Source: an uncultured bacterium
GTDB lineage: Bacteria > Latescibacterota > UBA2968 > UBA8231
DNA length: 42,895 nt
Assembly: GCA_937942165.1 (NCBI GenBank)
Contig: CALDFW010000031.1
Span: forward strand, 1-42,895
Reading direction: 5' to 3'
Shown here: piece by piece, positions 18,333 through 27,973 of the stretch
Position numbering within the stretch: position 1 is the stretch's first letter
Layout of the letters: the number at the start of each line of letters is the position of its first letter
Made by a program: the position numbers and the translations under genes
The notes under the pieces: generated by a model
The model's input: only the letters and a program-made list of their open reading frames with translations
Databases searched by the model: none
What the model was told of the DNA's origin: nothing

Positions 18333-20447
18333 CTACTCGCGCACAATACCATCCCACGTACAGCCTGCATAGAGCGTCCGCCCCGATGCCGGTTCAAAAA
18401 AGCGATTACCAAAGGCATTGGGCACGATTGAGCCGCTATACCGCTGGTCCAAAATGTTGTCGAGACCTGCAAAAACGGTCCAGCCAGAACGCTTCCAGCC
18501 CAGGCGCCCATCCACGCGCATATAGCCACCGTTGATAAAGTCTGCGCGCACCCCATCGCTGCCGGGCGACGGGCCGTTGTAATCATTGGCGAAGTAATCC
18601 GAGACGGCCTCAACGTCGAGGCCGACAAACGCAGAGCGAAATGGATAGGTGCGCACGGAGGCAAACGTCCGATGAGCCGGCAGTCCGGGCACCTCATTGT
18701 CGGCTAACTGCACGCCGTCAACTACGTAGTCGACGAAGGTGAACTGGCTATATGTATACGCCAGCTGCACGTCGATTCGAGCAGATGGATGGGCGCTGAG
18801 CGCCAGCTCCAGACCGCGATTGCGCGCTCGCCCAGCATTGCGATAGTACGTCTCCTCGCTCGCGCTGCTCTCGGACTGGAACGGCAGTAGCATATCTTTT
18901 ATCTCAAGCTGATAGATGCTCATTTCCCCCTCTGCAGGCCAGCGCGAATGACGCGCGCGCAGGCCCCCTTCCACACTGCGAATGCGTTCGGGATCGAGCG
19001 CTGGGTTAAACCCACCCAATCCATCGGCGCGGTTACTCAGCTCGTTCGTGGTGGGCGTTTGAAAGGCCGTGGCCCAATTTGCATAGAGAGCCAGCAGCGG
19101 ATGGGGACGGAAGTTCATCCCGACAAACGGACTAAATTCTCCCAGCGACCGCGCTCCCGAATCGTCGCCGTCCTGGATATGGCGGTCGTCTGCGGCCAGA
19201 CGATAGCGATCGTAGCGTCCGCTCACGCTGAGCGTCCAACGACGGCTCAGCGGCACGTCGAGCGAGAGAAAGGGACCTGTGCTGCGCACCGTTTCGCGCT
19301 GATCGAGCCGGCGTTCCCCGTACTGAACTCGATCGAATATGCACGCATCGTCCAGCTGGCCCACATCGTCCTGGGGCAGTCCATCGTTGCCAAATTCGTC
19401 GCGCTGGTCGCGCTGCCAGTCGGCGTCTACACCTCCCGTATAGCGCAGTGTCCGCCAGCGGCCGCTGCGCACGTAGCGCACTCCGCCACCGCTGCGATCG
19501 AGCTCAACAATGCGACCCGGGATGGGGTTTTGCAGAGATCGACGAATGCCGTATAGGACCAGCTGAGACACGTCTTGCGCCCCGTGCTGGTAGCGCAGCG
19601 ATAGGCCACCCTGCGTTTGGCGCACCTTTTTCGAAGCACCCTGCCGCACGACAAAAGAACGCGCACTGCGTGGCGCGGCCTCTGCCGTAGCACGATCCAG
19701 CGAACTGGGATTGAACAGATAGGGCGCGTCGTGTGCGTTGAGCAAGAAGCTCAGTTCGGCTTTTTCGCCTATTCGCCGATGGATCAATGCGTTTAATCCG
19801 CGCATTTTTGCGTAGGCGTGATCGCGGTAGCCGTCGCTCTGGACCTGGTGCACGCCGACGGCGTAGCGATGTGCCGCGCCGCGACCGGACGCCTGCAGCT
19901 GCACGCGCCTAAATCCGTCACTTCCCACGAGCAGTCGCGGCGCCAGGCGGAGTCCAGCATCGGCGGGCTGACGCGTGCGGATCGACAGAACGCCTCCACC
20001 GGCATTACCGTAAAGCGCCGAGCTGGGCCCGCGCAGGATTTCGATGCGGCCAACCGAACCCAGGTCCAAATTATTCAGCTGCGTCTGTCCATCGGCCGTC
20101 GTCAGCGGTATGCCGTCGAGCACGACCTTCAAACCGCGCACGCCAAAGGCCGACCGCACGCCCAGACCACGCACACTCAGGCGATCTCCCTGAGAGAGGT
20201 TATGGCGATTGTCGACGGATATTCCGGGCACGACGCGCAGCATTTCTTCTAGTGATACAGCCGGTCGCGGTGCGCCCAGCGTATCTGCATCGACCACGCT
20301 CAGCGCATAGGGCAATCCGGCCGCCGGCTGCGCGCTGCGCGTGGCGCTAACGACGGTAGTAGGAAACGCATAGCGAATAGAGTCCGGCTGTGCTGTGGCG
20401 GATATCGCCCAGAGAGAGGCAACCGCAACTAAATAGAGATTGAGCAT
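18333..20447 (-). CDS. TonB-dependent outer membrane receptor
   Basis: Plug domain VVSATRSAQPAAGLPYALSVVDADTL...VSLEEMLRVVPGISVDNRHNLSQGDRLSVRGLGVRSAFGVRGLKVVLDGIPLTTADGQTQLNNLDLGSVGRIEILRGPSSALYGNAGGGVLSIRT; C-terminal barrel. Confidence 0.94.
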   Translation of the reverse strand: MLNLYLVAVASLWAISATAQPDSIRYAFPTTVVSATRSAQPAAGLPYALSVVDADTLGAPRPAVSLEEMLRVVPGISVDNRHNLSQGDRLSVRGLGVRSAFGVRGLKVVLDGIPLTTADGQTQLNNLDLGSVGRIEILRGPSSALYGNAGGGVLSIRTRQPADAGLRLAPRLLVGSDGFRRVQLQASGRGAAHRYAVGVHQVQSDGYRDHAYAKMRGLNALIHRRIGEKAELSFLLNAHDAPYLFNPSSLDRATAEAAPRSARSFVVRQGASKKVRQTQGGLSLRYQHGAQDVSQLVLYGIRRSLQNPIPGRIVELDRSGGGVRYVRSGRWRTLRYTGGVDADWQRDQRDEFGNDGLPQDDVGQLDDACIFDRVQYGERRLDQRETVRSTGPFLSLDVPLSRRWTLSVSGRYDRYRLAADDRHIQDGDDSGARSLGEFSPFVGMNFRPHPLLALYANWATAFQTPTTNELSNRADGLGGFNPALDPERIRSVEGGLRARHSRWPAEGEMSIYQLEIKDMLLPFQSESSASEETYYRNAGRARNRGLELALSAHPSARIDVQLAYTYSQFTFVDYVVDGVQLADNEVPGLPAHRTFASVRTYPFRSAFVGLDVEAVSDYFANDYNGPSPGSDGVRADFINGGYMRVDGRLGWKRSGWTVFAGLDNILDQRYSGSIVPNAFGNRFFEPASGRTLYAGCTWDGIVRE

Positions 20448-20517
20448 AATAATATGTATCTGAGCTGGTATGATGTGTCTGTGAATAGGGTCCGTCTCAC
20501 AGCGCGGCGTCGGTTTT

Positions 20518-20871
20518 CTAATGGCCGTTTGTAGGCGGACTCGTCTCGATTAGCGCTTCGCGCAGGAGCTGGGCATTGGCCACGAGTAGGATGAGTACTC
20601 CGATGCCCGTGCAGAGCGAAAGCGCTGAGGTATACGTATATTGGGCCGATCGAATAGTCAGCGCCAAACCAACGGAACCTACAAAAATTGCCATGCTCGC
20701 ATAGAGCCACGTTACGGCGCTGCGGCACAGCGCAATACGGCGACTCTGAACGGGGTCTGACGCAGACGCATCGGCGCTCAGCGCGCGATAGCGGCGCTGC
20801 GTGGACAGGGCCAATACGGCGACTGCAGCGGTCAGTAGAAGAGGTACTATCCAGAGCGTTGCTTCTTGCAT
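20518..20871 (-). CDS. Small membrane protein, possibly DUF2721-like
   Basis: About three hydrophobic segments flanking a basic linker (PVQSRRIALCRSAVTWLYASMAIFVGSVGLAL). Family call tentative. Start trimmed to MQEATLW. Confidence 0.55.
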   Translation of the reverse strand: MQEATLWIVPLLLTAAVAVLALSTQRRYRALSADASASDPVQSRRIALCRSAVTWLYASMAIFVGSVGLALTIRSAQYTYTSALSLCTGIGVLILLVANAQLLREALIETSPPTNGH

Positions 20872-20925
20872 ACACAGAACATGCACAGCGAGTATGACCT
20901 GCGCAAACAGAAGGGGAACGATGGA

Positions 20926-21402
20926 ATGATCAGCGACCTACGTGCCGCACTGCAAGGCACCCTCATATACGGACTCCTAATGACGGGATGCGGCTTGGTC
21001 GGAGATACAACTCGCCCGCGCGACGTTGAGCGCACTAGCGAAGTCGTATTTCAGACGGTGGCGGATGGACTGGCCGGCTACGTGGCGATAGACAGTCTAG
21101 AGTGGGTGCCTTTTCTGCCCCTACCCCTATCAAATGGCACCTTTGAGATAGCCGGTGGCTTTGCCGCCGTCTTTCGCAACAGTGGACCAGATTCCGTTGG
21201 GGTGCGCTACGACCTGCGCTTCTTTGACGACGAAGAGACTCTCGTCGACGCGTTTATTCCCTTCGGCCAGCCGGTCGTGCTCGCGTCTGGGCAGCGCCGC
21301 GTCGTGCAGGGCGAGTTTATCCTGCGCACGGGCGACCTTTACCAAACGGAACACCTGGCGCACATGCAGCTAGTGGCTCGGGTACGCAATCCCGAGGAAT
21401 AA
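20926..21402 (+). CDS. Putative lipoprotein of unknown function
   Basis: MISDLRAALQGTLIYGLLMTGCGLVGDTTRP: lipobox LMTGC, AAGGGG upstream of the chosen ATG. The track ORF starts at 20866. Confidence 0.65.
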   Translation: MISDLRAALQGTLIYGLLMTGCGLVGDTTRPRDVERTSEVVFQTVADGLAGYVAIDSLEWVPFLPLPLSNGTFEIAGGFAAVFRNSGPDSVGVRYDLRFFDDEETLVDAFIPFGQPVVLASGQRRVVQGEFILRTGDLYQTEHLAHMQLVARVRNPEE

Positions 21403-21434
21403 ACCATCTCTCCGCCAGCTGTTGGGCCGTTTAA

Positions 21435-22289
21435 TTAGGCTGCATGCAGGCGAAAAAGGGGCTCGGCCGCTTCCGAACGCTGGCGCAGCAGGGCGATCTC
21501 TTCGTCACTTACCGGACGAAACTCTGCGGCAATATCGAGCGCCATATCAAAAAACTTGGCATCTCCCGGTGGAATAGCGGCCGTAATCGGCTGCGACAGC
21601 GTAAACCGCAGCGCCAAGTCAGCCAGTTCGCGATCTTCGATCGGGTGGTACCAGCACTTGGCGTATTTCTTCTCCTCCCCCTGAGCAATCTTTCCGTACG
21701 CCAGCGCCTTGAGAGCCAGCCTAGCCGCGCCCGTCTCCTCGGCCTTTGCCACGACTTCTGGCCCAAAATTGGCCTGAAAATAGTGCGTCCAGTTGATCGG
21801 AAAGAGCACGGAGTCAAAGGCGAAGTAATCGAGCAGTTGAACGGCAATCTCCGAAGAATGTGCAGAAAAGCCGATGTGGCGAATCAATCCCTTATCACGC
21901 GCTTCAATCAGGAAGGGCAACGCTCCATCAGACGCCGTAGCCGCGTCGAAATCCTCCTGCGTAGTCATGGCGTGTAGCTGATACAGATCAAAGTGTTCGC
22001 TGCGCATATTCTTCAGCGACTGCAGCATCTCTCGCTCCGCCCCCTGCCGGCTGCGCTCGGTCGTCTTACAGGCCAAGAACACGTCATTGCGATAGGGCTC
22101 CAGCGCCGGGCCGAGACATTCTTCGGCATTGCCATAGGAAGGCGCTACGTCAAAGTAGTTGATGCCGTGGTCAACGGCGCGCGCTACGAGACGACTCGAC
22201 TCAGACGCTTCGGTATCGGTAACGAGAATAGCGCCAAAGCCAATGATAGACAGATCGATTTCCGTACAGCCGTAGGGACGTTTTTGCAT
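21435..22289 (-). CDS. Aldo/keto reductase family protein
   Basis: DHGINYFDVAPSYGNAEECLGPALEPYRNDVFLACKT, HFDLYQLHAMT, GLIRHIGFSAHS. Start trimmed to MQKRPYG with GGAG upstream. Confidence 0.9.
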   Translation of the reverse strand: MQKRPYGCTEIDLSIIGFGAILVTDTEASESSRLVARAVDHGINYFDVAPSYGNAEECLGPALEPYRNDVFLACKTTERSRQGAEREMLQSLKNMRSEHFDLYQLHAMTTQEDFDAATASDGALPFLIEARDKGLIRHIGFSAHSSEIAVQLLDYFAFDSVLFPINWTHYFQANFGPEVVAKAEETGAARLALKALAYGKIAQGEEKKYAKCWYHPIEDRELADLALRFTLSQPITAAIPPGDAKFFDMALDIAAEFRPVSDEEIALLRQRSEAAEPLFRLHAA

Positions 22290-22394
22290 GCGAAAACTCC
22301 TATTGTGGTATGATGCCAGAATATATTGATTAGCGCAGTGCCTTCCAACAGGCACGTATACTGAACAGCACACGGAATTGCGGAGAGATACTAC

Positions 22395-23765
22395 ATGAGC
22401 GAACAGGTGGGAGCAATTATTGAAGCGGGGTTAGACGACTGGCAAATCGTGCAGCAAGACGAGCAAGGCGTGGGCACCCTCAACCTGAAAGGCCGCTGGG
22501 TCGGCGCGCCAGATTGTGAAGTCGAGATCCGCGTCGCCGCGGCCGATACCGGCGTATCGGTCGTCGACTGGCGAGTTGCAGACGTGCACGGAAATGGAAC
22601 GTGGACGGCTGCACTGAGCGTGCCGGCGGGCGGACTCTATCGGTTGGAAACGCGCCTGCGCGCGCCGGCTAATGCCGCGGGTGAGTGGTCGCCGCGGGGC
22701 GATATGCGCCACTTCTGGGGCGTGGGCGACCTCTGGGTCATAGCCGGGCAGAGCAATTCAGCTGGCTACGGACGCGGCCCCTACGAAGATCCGCCCGAAA
22801 TAGGCGTGCACCTCTTTCGCAACAGCGAAACGTGGGCGCTGGCGAGTCACCCCATGAACGAGTCGACGCAGACACAGCACCCGGTCAACCGCGAAGGGGG
22901 CAATCCCGGTCACTCCCCCTATCTGCAGTTTGGCCGCCTGCTGCAGCGCGCCCTCCACTATCCAATCGGACTGGTGCAAACGTCGCTAGGCGGCTCGCCG
23001 CTGGCCCGCTGGAATCCGCGCGAAGAGGGCCCGGCCGATCTCTTCGACAATATGGTGCAGTGCGTACAAAAAGTAGGGGGCGCACGCGGCGTGCTGTGGT
23101 ATCAGGGCGAAACCGATGCGGGCAACCAAGCCGATGCCGACACCTATGCCGAACGCTTTGGAAACGCGTTGACCGCCTGGCGGGAGGCGCTCAACGATGC
23201 GCACCTCCCCGTTCTGACCGTGCAGCTCAACCGAGTCTACGGACGAGATGAGACGGCCCCCAACGCCTGGTGGACGCAGGTTCGTCAGGCGCAGCGCAGG
23301 GTCGCACAAACCACAGATAACGTCGCGGTAGTCCCCACTCTAGACCTACCGCTATCCGATGGAATTCACACCAGTCCCGCCGGCAATATGCTGCTGGGCG
23401 AGCGCCTGGCGCGCGCGGCATTGGACGCGGTTTATAGCTGTGGTCCCGATCACCGCGCACCAGATATCGAACGCGCAGAGCGCACGGCAGACGGACGTAT
23501 CGTCCTGCACTTTGCCAACGTGCAAAGCCGAATGGATTCCATTGATGAAAACGCCAACTGTTTTCGCGTGGAGGACGACGAGGGCGAAGTGGGCGTGGAA
23601 GCCGTCCACAGACCTATGGACGCCACCTTAGCGCTCGTGTTGAGCAGACCGCTGGTCGGCGGCGCGCTCGTGCACGGGGCCTGGGGCACCAACCCCGAAA
23701 CGGCGCCCATGGACATGGAACGCTTTATACCCATGCTGGGATTTTACGGCGTGGAAGTGCAGTAA
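22395..23765 (+). CDS. SGNH-type / sialate O-acetylesterase-like (SASA) hydrolase
   Basis: VIAGQSNSAGYGRGPYEDPPEIG, LVQTSLGGSPLARWNP, GVLWYQGETDAGNQADADTYAERF, SDGIHTSPAG. Confidence 0.88.
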   Translation: MSEQVGAIIEAGLDDWQIVQQDEQGVGTLNLKGRWVGAPDCEVEIRVAAADTGVSVVDWRVADVHGNGTWTAALSVPAGGLYRLETRLRAPANAAGEWSPRGDMRHFWGVGDLWVIAGQSNSAGYGRGPYEDPPEIGVHLFRNSETWALASHPMNESTQTQHPVNREGGNPGHSPYLQFGRLLQRALHYPIGLVQTSLGGSPLARWNPREEGPADLFDNMVQCVQKVGGARGVLWYQGETDAGNQADADTYAERFGNALTAWREALNDAHLPVLTVQLNRVYGRDETAPNAWWTQVRQAQRRVAQTTDNVAVVPTLDLPLSDGIHTSPAGNMLLGERLARAALDAVYSCGPDHRAPDIERAERTADGRIVLHFANVQSRMDSIDENANCFRVEDDEGEVGVEAVHRPMDATLALVLSRPLVGGALVHGAWGTNPETAPMDMERFIPMLGFYGVEVQ

Positions 23766-23794
23766 AGCACCCTATCTAACGAAGGCAGGTTTCC

Positions 23795-24178
23795 ATGTTC
23801 TTTACGCTCTTGGCGACGACCTTTGCCCTGGCCTCGATCGTGTCTTTTCTAGCCGTGCGCTTTTTCGATCGACCTATAGGAGCCATTTTTGAGCGCATTA
23901 TTGGCGACGAGATAAGTTCGGCGTGGCATCGCTACGTAAAGTTTGCCGCCTACGTAGTCGGCGTATCAGGCGGCGTGCGTATATACAACCTAGAGCGCTA
24001 TATCAGCGCGTCCGACCTGCATCCTGAAGAGCAGAAGGTACTCGAACTGACGAGCGAGCGCTGGGTCTTAGAGCTCTATCGCACGATCATAGAAACGCTG
24101 CAGAGTATTGCCTGGATGCTGCTGATCGTATTCGTCGCGACGCTAATTGCCTATGTCCTCGTGCGCCGAAGCGACTAG
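23795..24178 (+). CDS. Hypothetical membrane protein
   Basis: Hydrophobic N- and C-terminal segments (FFTLLATTFALASIVSFLAV; SIAWMLLIVFVATLIAYVLV). Stop overlaps the convergent sulfatase stop. Confidence 0.6.
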   Translation: MFFTLLATTFALASIVSFLAVRFFDRPIGAIFERIIGDEISSAWHRYVKFAAYVVGVSGGVRIYNLERYISASDLHPEEQKVLELTSERWVLELYRTIIETLQSIAWMLLIVFVATLIAYVLVRRSD

Positions 24179-25617
24179 AGCGGTTTTGGGTAGGTGCGCT
24201 GCCAGCCGCTGCGCCCAAAATCGACGTCGCCCGACAGGTCGACATCATATACCAGTTTGTCGTGGTGCGAGGCCATCGTCGATCGCATAATCTCTTCGGT
24301 TAGGGCTCGATCCAGACGCAGATACGTATCGCCGCACGCGCCGTCATTGAGCAGGTTTCGCTCTTCGGTAGGATCTTCAATCAGGTCAAAGAGCATGTGT
24401 TCACCGGTGCTGTATTTGCACAACTTCCAGCGGCCGTCAAAGCACATCCAACCGCCGCCCATCATTCCGTATAGATAGTCGCGACGGGCGCGCGGCAGGC
24501 CTAGCTCAGGCAGCGGCATAAAGTCCATGTAGTCGGGTACTTCCGCACCCGCGAGCGCCAGCATCGTAGGCGTCACGTCTGCCAGCGCGACGAGCTCCCT
24601 ATTAGACTGGCCCTGCGGCCCGCCGGGCATCCGAGCAATCAGCGGCACGTGACAGCTCGCTTCAAAAAACTGGCCTTTGCCGATCAGGCCGTGATCGCCC
24701 AGATAGTCCCCGTGATCGGACGAAAACAGGATCACCGTATTGTCCAGCTGACCGCTCTCGCGCAGCGCCTGTAAAATACGTCCGGTGATATCGTCAATCT
24801 GCTTGACCAGCGCAGCGTAGTGCGCGCGAATCTTCTTTTTGTGGTCCTCTGTAAACTCGCTGTAGTCTACTCCGTTCCACGGCCGCTTATTACCCGCAAT
24901 ATTTTGCTGACGCAGCAGGGGATGTGCTCCTGCAACCTCTGGAATCGAATCGGGCATATCCTCGGGCCGATAGCGATCGGCGTATTCTGGCGAAGGATCG
25001 TACGGACAGTGTGGCCCAGGAAAGCCAACCATCATGGCGAAAGGACGCTCATCGCTGTAGGTGCGGATATATTCAGCGGCCGCATCGCCCACAAAATAGT
25101 CCCAAGAATCTTTAAACGCGTGCTGGTGAACAATTGCACCGCGGTTTTCGAGATAGCCCTCGTGTTCATTCCCGTGCAGCTTGTGCAACCCTCGCTCAGC
25201 CAGATAGTCCGCGTAGTCATCCTGGATGTGCAGCCAGCGCTTGTCCTCGCAGATCACGCGATCGTCAAAGCCCATACTCGCATCCCAGGGATAGAAGTGC
25301 ATCTTGCCGATGGCGGCGCTGCGGTAGCCGACGCGAGCAATCAGCTCTGGCCACGTATGCAGGCCGCAGGCCGCGTAGTCGGGACGCAGAAACTGCCCGT
25401 TGCCCAGCACGCCCGTGCGAATAGAATTGAGCCCCGTAAGCAGGTTGTGGCGCGCCGCCACGCAGACGGGCGACGTGCTGTAGGCGCAGTCGTAGCGAAG
25501 GCCCTCAGCCGCCAGAGAATCGATATGCGGCGTGTCGATAAAAGATGCGCCGTAGCAGGAGAGAAAATCGTGGCGCAGCTGATCGGGCATGAGAAAGAGA
25601 AGGTTCGGCTTGGACAT
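24175..25617 (-). CDS. Sulfatase family hydrolase
   Basis: Start trimmed to MSKPNLLFLMPDQLRHDFLSCYG. Core SPVCVAARHNLLTGLNSIRTG, VILFSSDHGDYLGDHGLIGKGQFFEASCHVPLIARMPG. Confidence 0.92.
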   Translation of the reverse strand: MSKPNLLFLMPDQLRHDFLSCYGASFIDTPHIDSLAAEGLRYDCAYSTSPVCVAARHNLLTGLNSIRTGVLGNGQFLRPDYAACGLHTWPELIARVGYRSAAIGKMHFYPWDASMGFDDRVICEDKRWLHIQDDYADYLAERGLHKLHGNEHEGYLENRGAIVHQHAFKDSWDYFVGDAAAEYIRTYSDERPFAMMVGFPGPHCPYDPSPEYADRYRPEDMPDSIPEVAGAHPLLRQQNIAGNKRPWNGVDYSEFTEDHKKKIRAHYAALVKQIDDITGRILQALRESGQLDNTVILFSSDHGDYLGDHGLIGKGQFFEASCHVPLIARMPGGPQGQSNRELVALADVTPTMLALAGAEVPDYMDFMPLPELGLPRARRDYLYGMMGGGWMCFDGRWKLCKYSTGEHMLFDLIEDPTEERNLLNDGACGDTYLRLDRALTEEIMRSTMASHHDKLVYDVDLSGDVDFGRSGWQRTYPKPL

Positions 25618-25806
25618 AAACACCTCATTCGCAGATATAAACAATCCTAAACACGTAGTTTGCGTTAGAAATCCTTGCTCGGGGTCGTAAACTCTTATAG
25701 TCCCCGAACCCGCCTCAATTAGCATACTACATAGCCGACGCCCACACCAGCACAGCGGACCACTCACTCAATTGTCCCAGCGCGATTCGACGCGTACATT
25801 TCACGC

Positions 25807-26643
25807 ATGCGCACACTGAAAACTCACGCTCTCTTACCCTTTTCTCTGCTGCTCTGTCTCTTGCTGAGCTGTGCCGAGGAGTCGCCAGAGAACGTTTCCA
25901 CCGATATCATCCCCACGCGCACCGATCGCCCCCGCCCACCCGTAGAGGACGTGCGCCCCTTTATCGATTTGGGTGGACGTTTTTCTCTGGTCGACCAACG
26001 GGGTGAAGAAGTTATCCTGGGAGCAGCTCAGCAGCGTGCCTCCCTGCTCTTTTTCGGCTACACCTACTGTCCCGACTTTTGTCCGACCACCCTGTCTCGT
26101 CTCGTGCACGTCAAAGAAAGGCTGGGTGCCGATGCCGATAGCGTCGATATCGCCTTTGTCAGCGTCGATCCCCAGCGCGATACGCCCGACGTCTTGGCAT
26201 CCTACTTGGCCTACTTTCCCATACGGGTGCATGGTATGACCGGTTCGCGGGCTGTCATAGATCAAATAACGGCTTCCTATCAGGCTGAATACGCGCTGGA
26301 CGAACCCAACGAGCGAGGCGATTATACCGTTGATCACAGCACGTCGATATACCTATTAGACACCTTTGGCCGCGTGCGCCACGTATTTAACCACGACGCC
26401 ACGCCCGACGAGATTGTCGACGTCCTGCACCTGCTGTGGCAGAGTCCGATCAGCCAATTAGAGCGCTCAGTAGAGGACGATCCGCTGCTGGCAGCGCGCG
26501 ATTTGGGCACCTACGGATGTGCCCTGCTTGGCGCAGATACCGCCGATGACTATCGCATTTGGAGCAGGCGTGCAGCCCGTGAGACTTCATCGCAGCACGA
26601 CCCGTCGCTGCAGCCAACCTATGAATACGGTTTAGATCGCTAA
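25807..26643 (+). CDS. SCO1/SenC/PrrC-like copper-binding lipoprotein
   Basis: Lipobox-like LLLSCAEE. LLFFGYTYCPDFCPTTLSRL (CxxxC), DYTVDHSTSIYLLD distal His. Confidence 0.9.
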   Translation: MRTLKTHALLPFSLLLCLLLSCAEESPENVSTDIIPTRTDRPRPPVEDVRPFIDLGGRFSLVDQRGEEVILGAAQQRASLLFFGYTYCPDFCPTTLSRLVHVKERLGADADSVDIAFVSVDPQRDTPDVLASYLAYFPIRVHGMTGSRAVIDQITASYQAEYALDEPNERGDYTVDHSTSIYLLDTFGRVRHVFNHDATPDEIVDVLHLLWQSPISQLERSVEDDPLLAARDLGTYGCALLGADTADDYRIWSRRAARETSSQHDPSLQPTYEYGLDR

Positions 26644-26652
26644 GGAGAGACC

Positions 26653-27462
26653 ATGGCCGAAATCGATGCCTATCCCGAACTCGCGCGCGACCTGCGCTTT
26701 TTTCCCGTTCAAAACGACGCGCCCACGACGCTGACGCCGGCCCAGATTGAACAGTTTAACGCCCGCGGCTATATCGCTCCCCTAGACGTTTACTCGCCCG
26801 AAGAAATGAGCGTCCATCGGGCGGCGTTTGATGAGCTGATGGAGGAAGCCAGCACCGGCGGCGGAAACGGCTATTCGATCAACGGCTGGCATAGGACACA
26901 CGCCGTCGTCCACGACATGGTAACTGAGGCGCGCATCCTGGACTACCTGCAGGATCTACTGGGCGAGGATCTAGTCTGTTGGGGAACGCACTACTTTTGC
27001 AAAATGCCGGGCGACGGCAAGAGGGTGAGCTGGCACCAAGACGCTTCCTATTGGCCCCTGACGCCGAGCAAAACAGTCACCGTCTGGCTAGCAATCGACG
27101 ATGCCGATGCGGAAAACGGGGCCATGCAGATCGTGCCGGGATCGCATCTACACGGGCAAATCGCGTTTGAGCAAAGTCGCGCCGAAGAGAACAACGTGCT
27201 CAACCAAACGGTCGTCGACCCACTCGACTACGGAGAGGAGCCCGTGCTGCTAGCCCTGCGCGCAGGACAGATGTCCCTGCACACCGACCTGCTCCTGCAC
27301 GGCTCAGAGCCCAACGCGTCTAATCGGCGGCGCTGCGGTTTGACCCTGCGCTTTGTTCCGGCAGAAGTGCGAGCACTTAACGGATGGAATGGGAACGCCG
27401 TCGTCTGTCGCGGCATCGATGCAGAAGGACACTGGCAGCACTGTCCGCGACCGCAGAGCTAA
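26653..27462 (+). CDS. Phytanoyl-CoA dioxygenase (PhyH) family protein
   Basis: NGRGYIAPLDVYSPEEM-like N-terminus, WHQDASYWPLTPSKTVTVWLAIDDADAENGAMQIVPGSHLHG, LLLHGSEPNASNRRRCGLTLRF. Confidence 0.92.
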   Translation: MAEIDAYPELARDLRFFPVQNDAPTTLTPAQIEQFNARGYIAPLDVYSPEEMSVHRAAFDELMEEASTGGGNGYSINGWHRTHAVVHDMVTEARILDYLQDLLGEDLVCWGTHYFCKMPGDGKRVSWHQDASYWPLTPSKTVTVWLAIDDADAENGAMQIVPGSHLHGQIAFEQSRAEENNVLNQTVVDPLDYGEEPVLLALRAGQMSLHTDLLLHGSEPNASNRRRCGLTLRFVPAEVRALNGWNGNAVVCRGIDAEGHWQHCPRPQS

Positions 27463-27972
27463 TTATTCAACGGGCTCTTTTTTTCGCAGGAAACGACCCC
27501 ACTGGGCGTCGTAGGGATGCACGGTGTCGACCGGCGCATCGCGAAAGAGCGATCGATCTTCGTTGTACCAGCGAAAGAGGCCTCCGCGCAGGTTGGACAC
27601 CGAACGCGCGCCCCTCTCTTGGGCCGCGCGGATGACGCGTTGAACAACGCCCGAAGAGCGATAGCCCACCGAGCAATAGAAAATAAGATCCCGGCCCGAC
27701 AGCCCCTCTCCATAAGCGGCAATAAACTCTTCGACGCCCAGATCGGGATCAATGCGGATGGCATCGCGCAGGCGGCTGACGTCGTATTCCTCAACCGGCC
27801 GCGTATCAAACACCAGCAGCGTTGAATCGCCGCGCGTCATGCGCACCGCGAGGCTGTCGCCGCTGATTTGCGGCACTGGATACTTCAGCTCAATGGCCTT
27901 TTCCAAGGCCCACATAGCCGGCTGAGCGCGCGCGCTGACCGGCAGCAGCGCTAGCAGTAAAAGCCAGTTCAT
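27463..27972 (-). CDS. Exported rhodanese-domain protein
   Basis: MNWLLLLALLPVSARAQ signal. DTRPVEEYDVSRLRDAIRI, active-site loop FYCSVGYRSSGV. Confidence 0.88.
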   Translation of the reverse strand: MNWLLLLALLPVSARAQPAMWALEKAIELKYPVPQISGDSLAVRMTRGDSTLLVFDTRPVEEYDVSRLRDAIRIDPDLGVEEFIAAYGEGLSGRDLIFYCSVGYRSSGVVQRVIRAAQERGARSVSNLRGGLFRWYNEDRSLFRDAPVDTVHPYDAQWGRFLRKKEPVE

Positions 27973-27973
27973 G

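Noticed and set aside
24820-25650. 276-aa plus-strand ORF antisense to the sulfatase
   Set aside because: The sulfatase reading has strong motifs; the antisense product looks like low-complexity Val/Arg/Ala sequence without a domain.
27463-27972. Rhodanese as a selenouridine synthase (SelU/MnmH) linked to selD
   Set aside because: It has an export signal and only a rhodanese domain; no P-loop domain as required for SelU.
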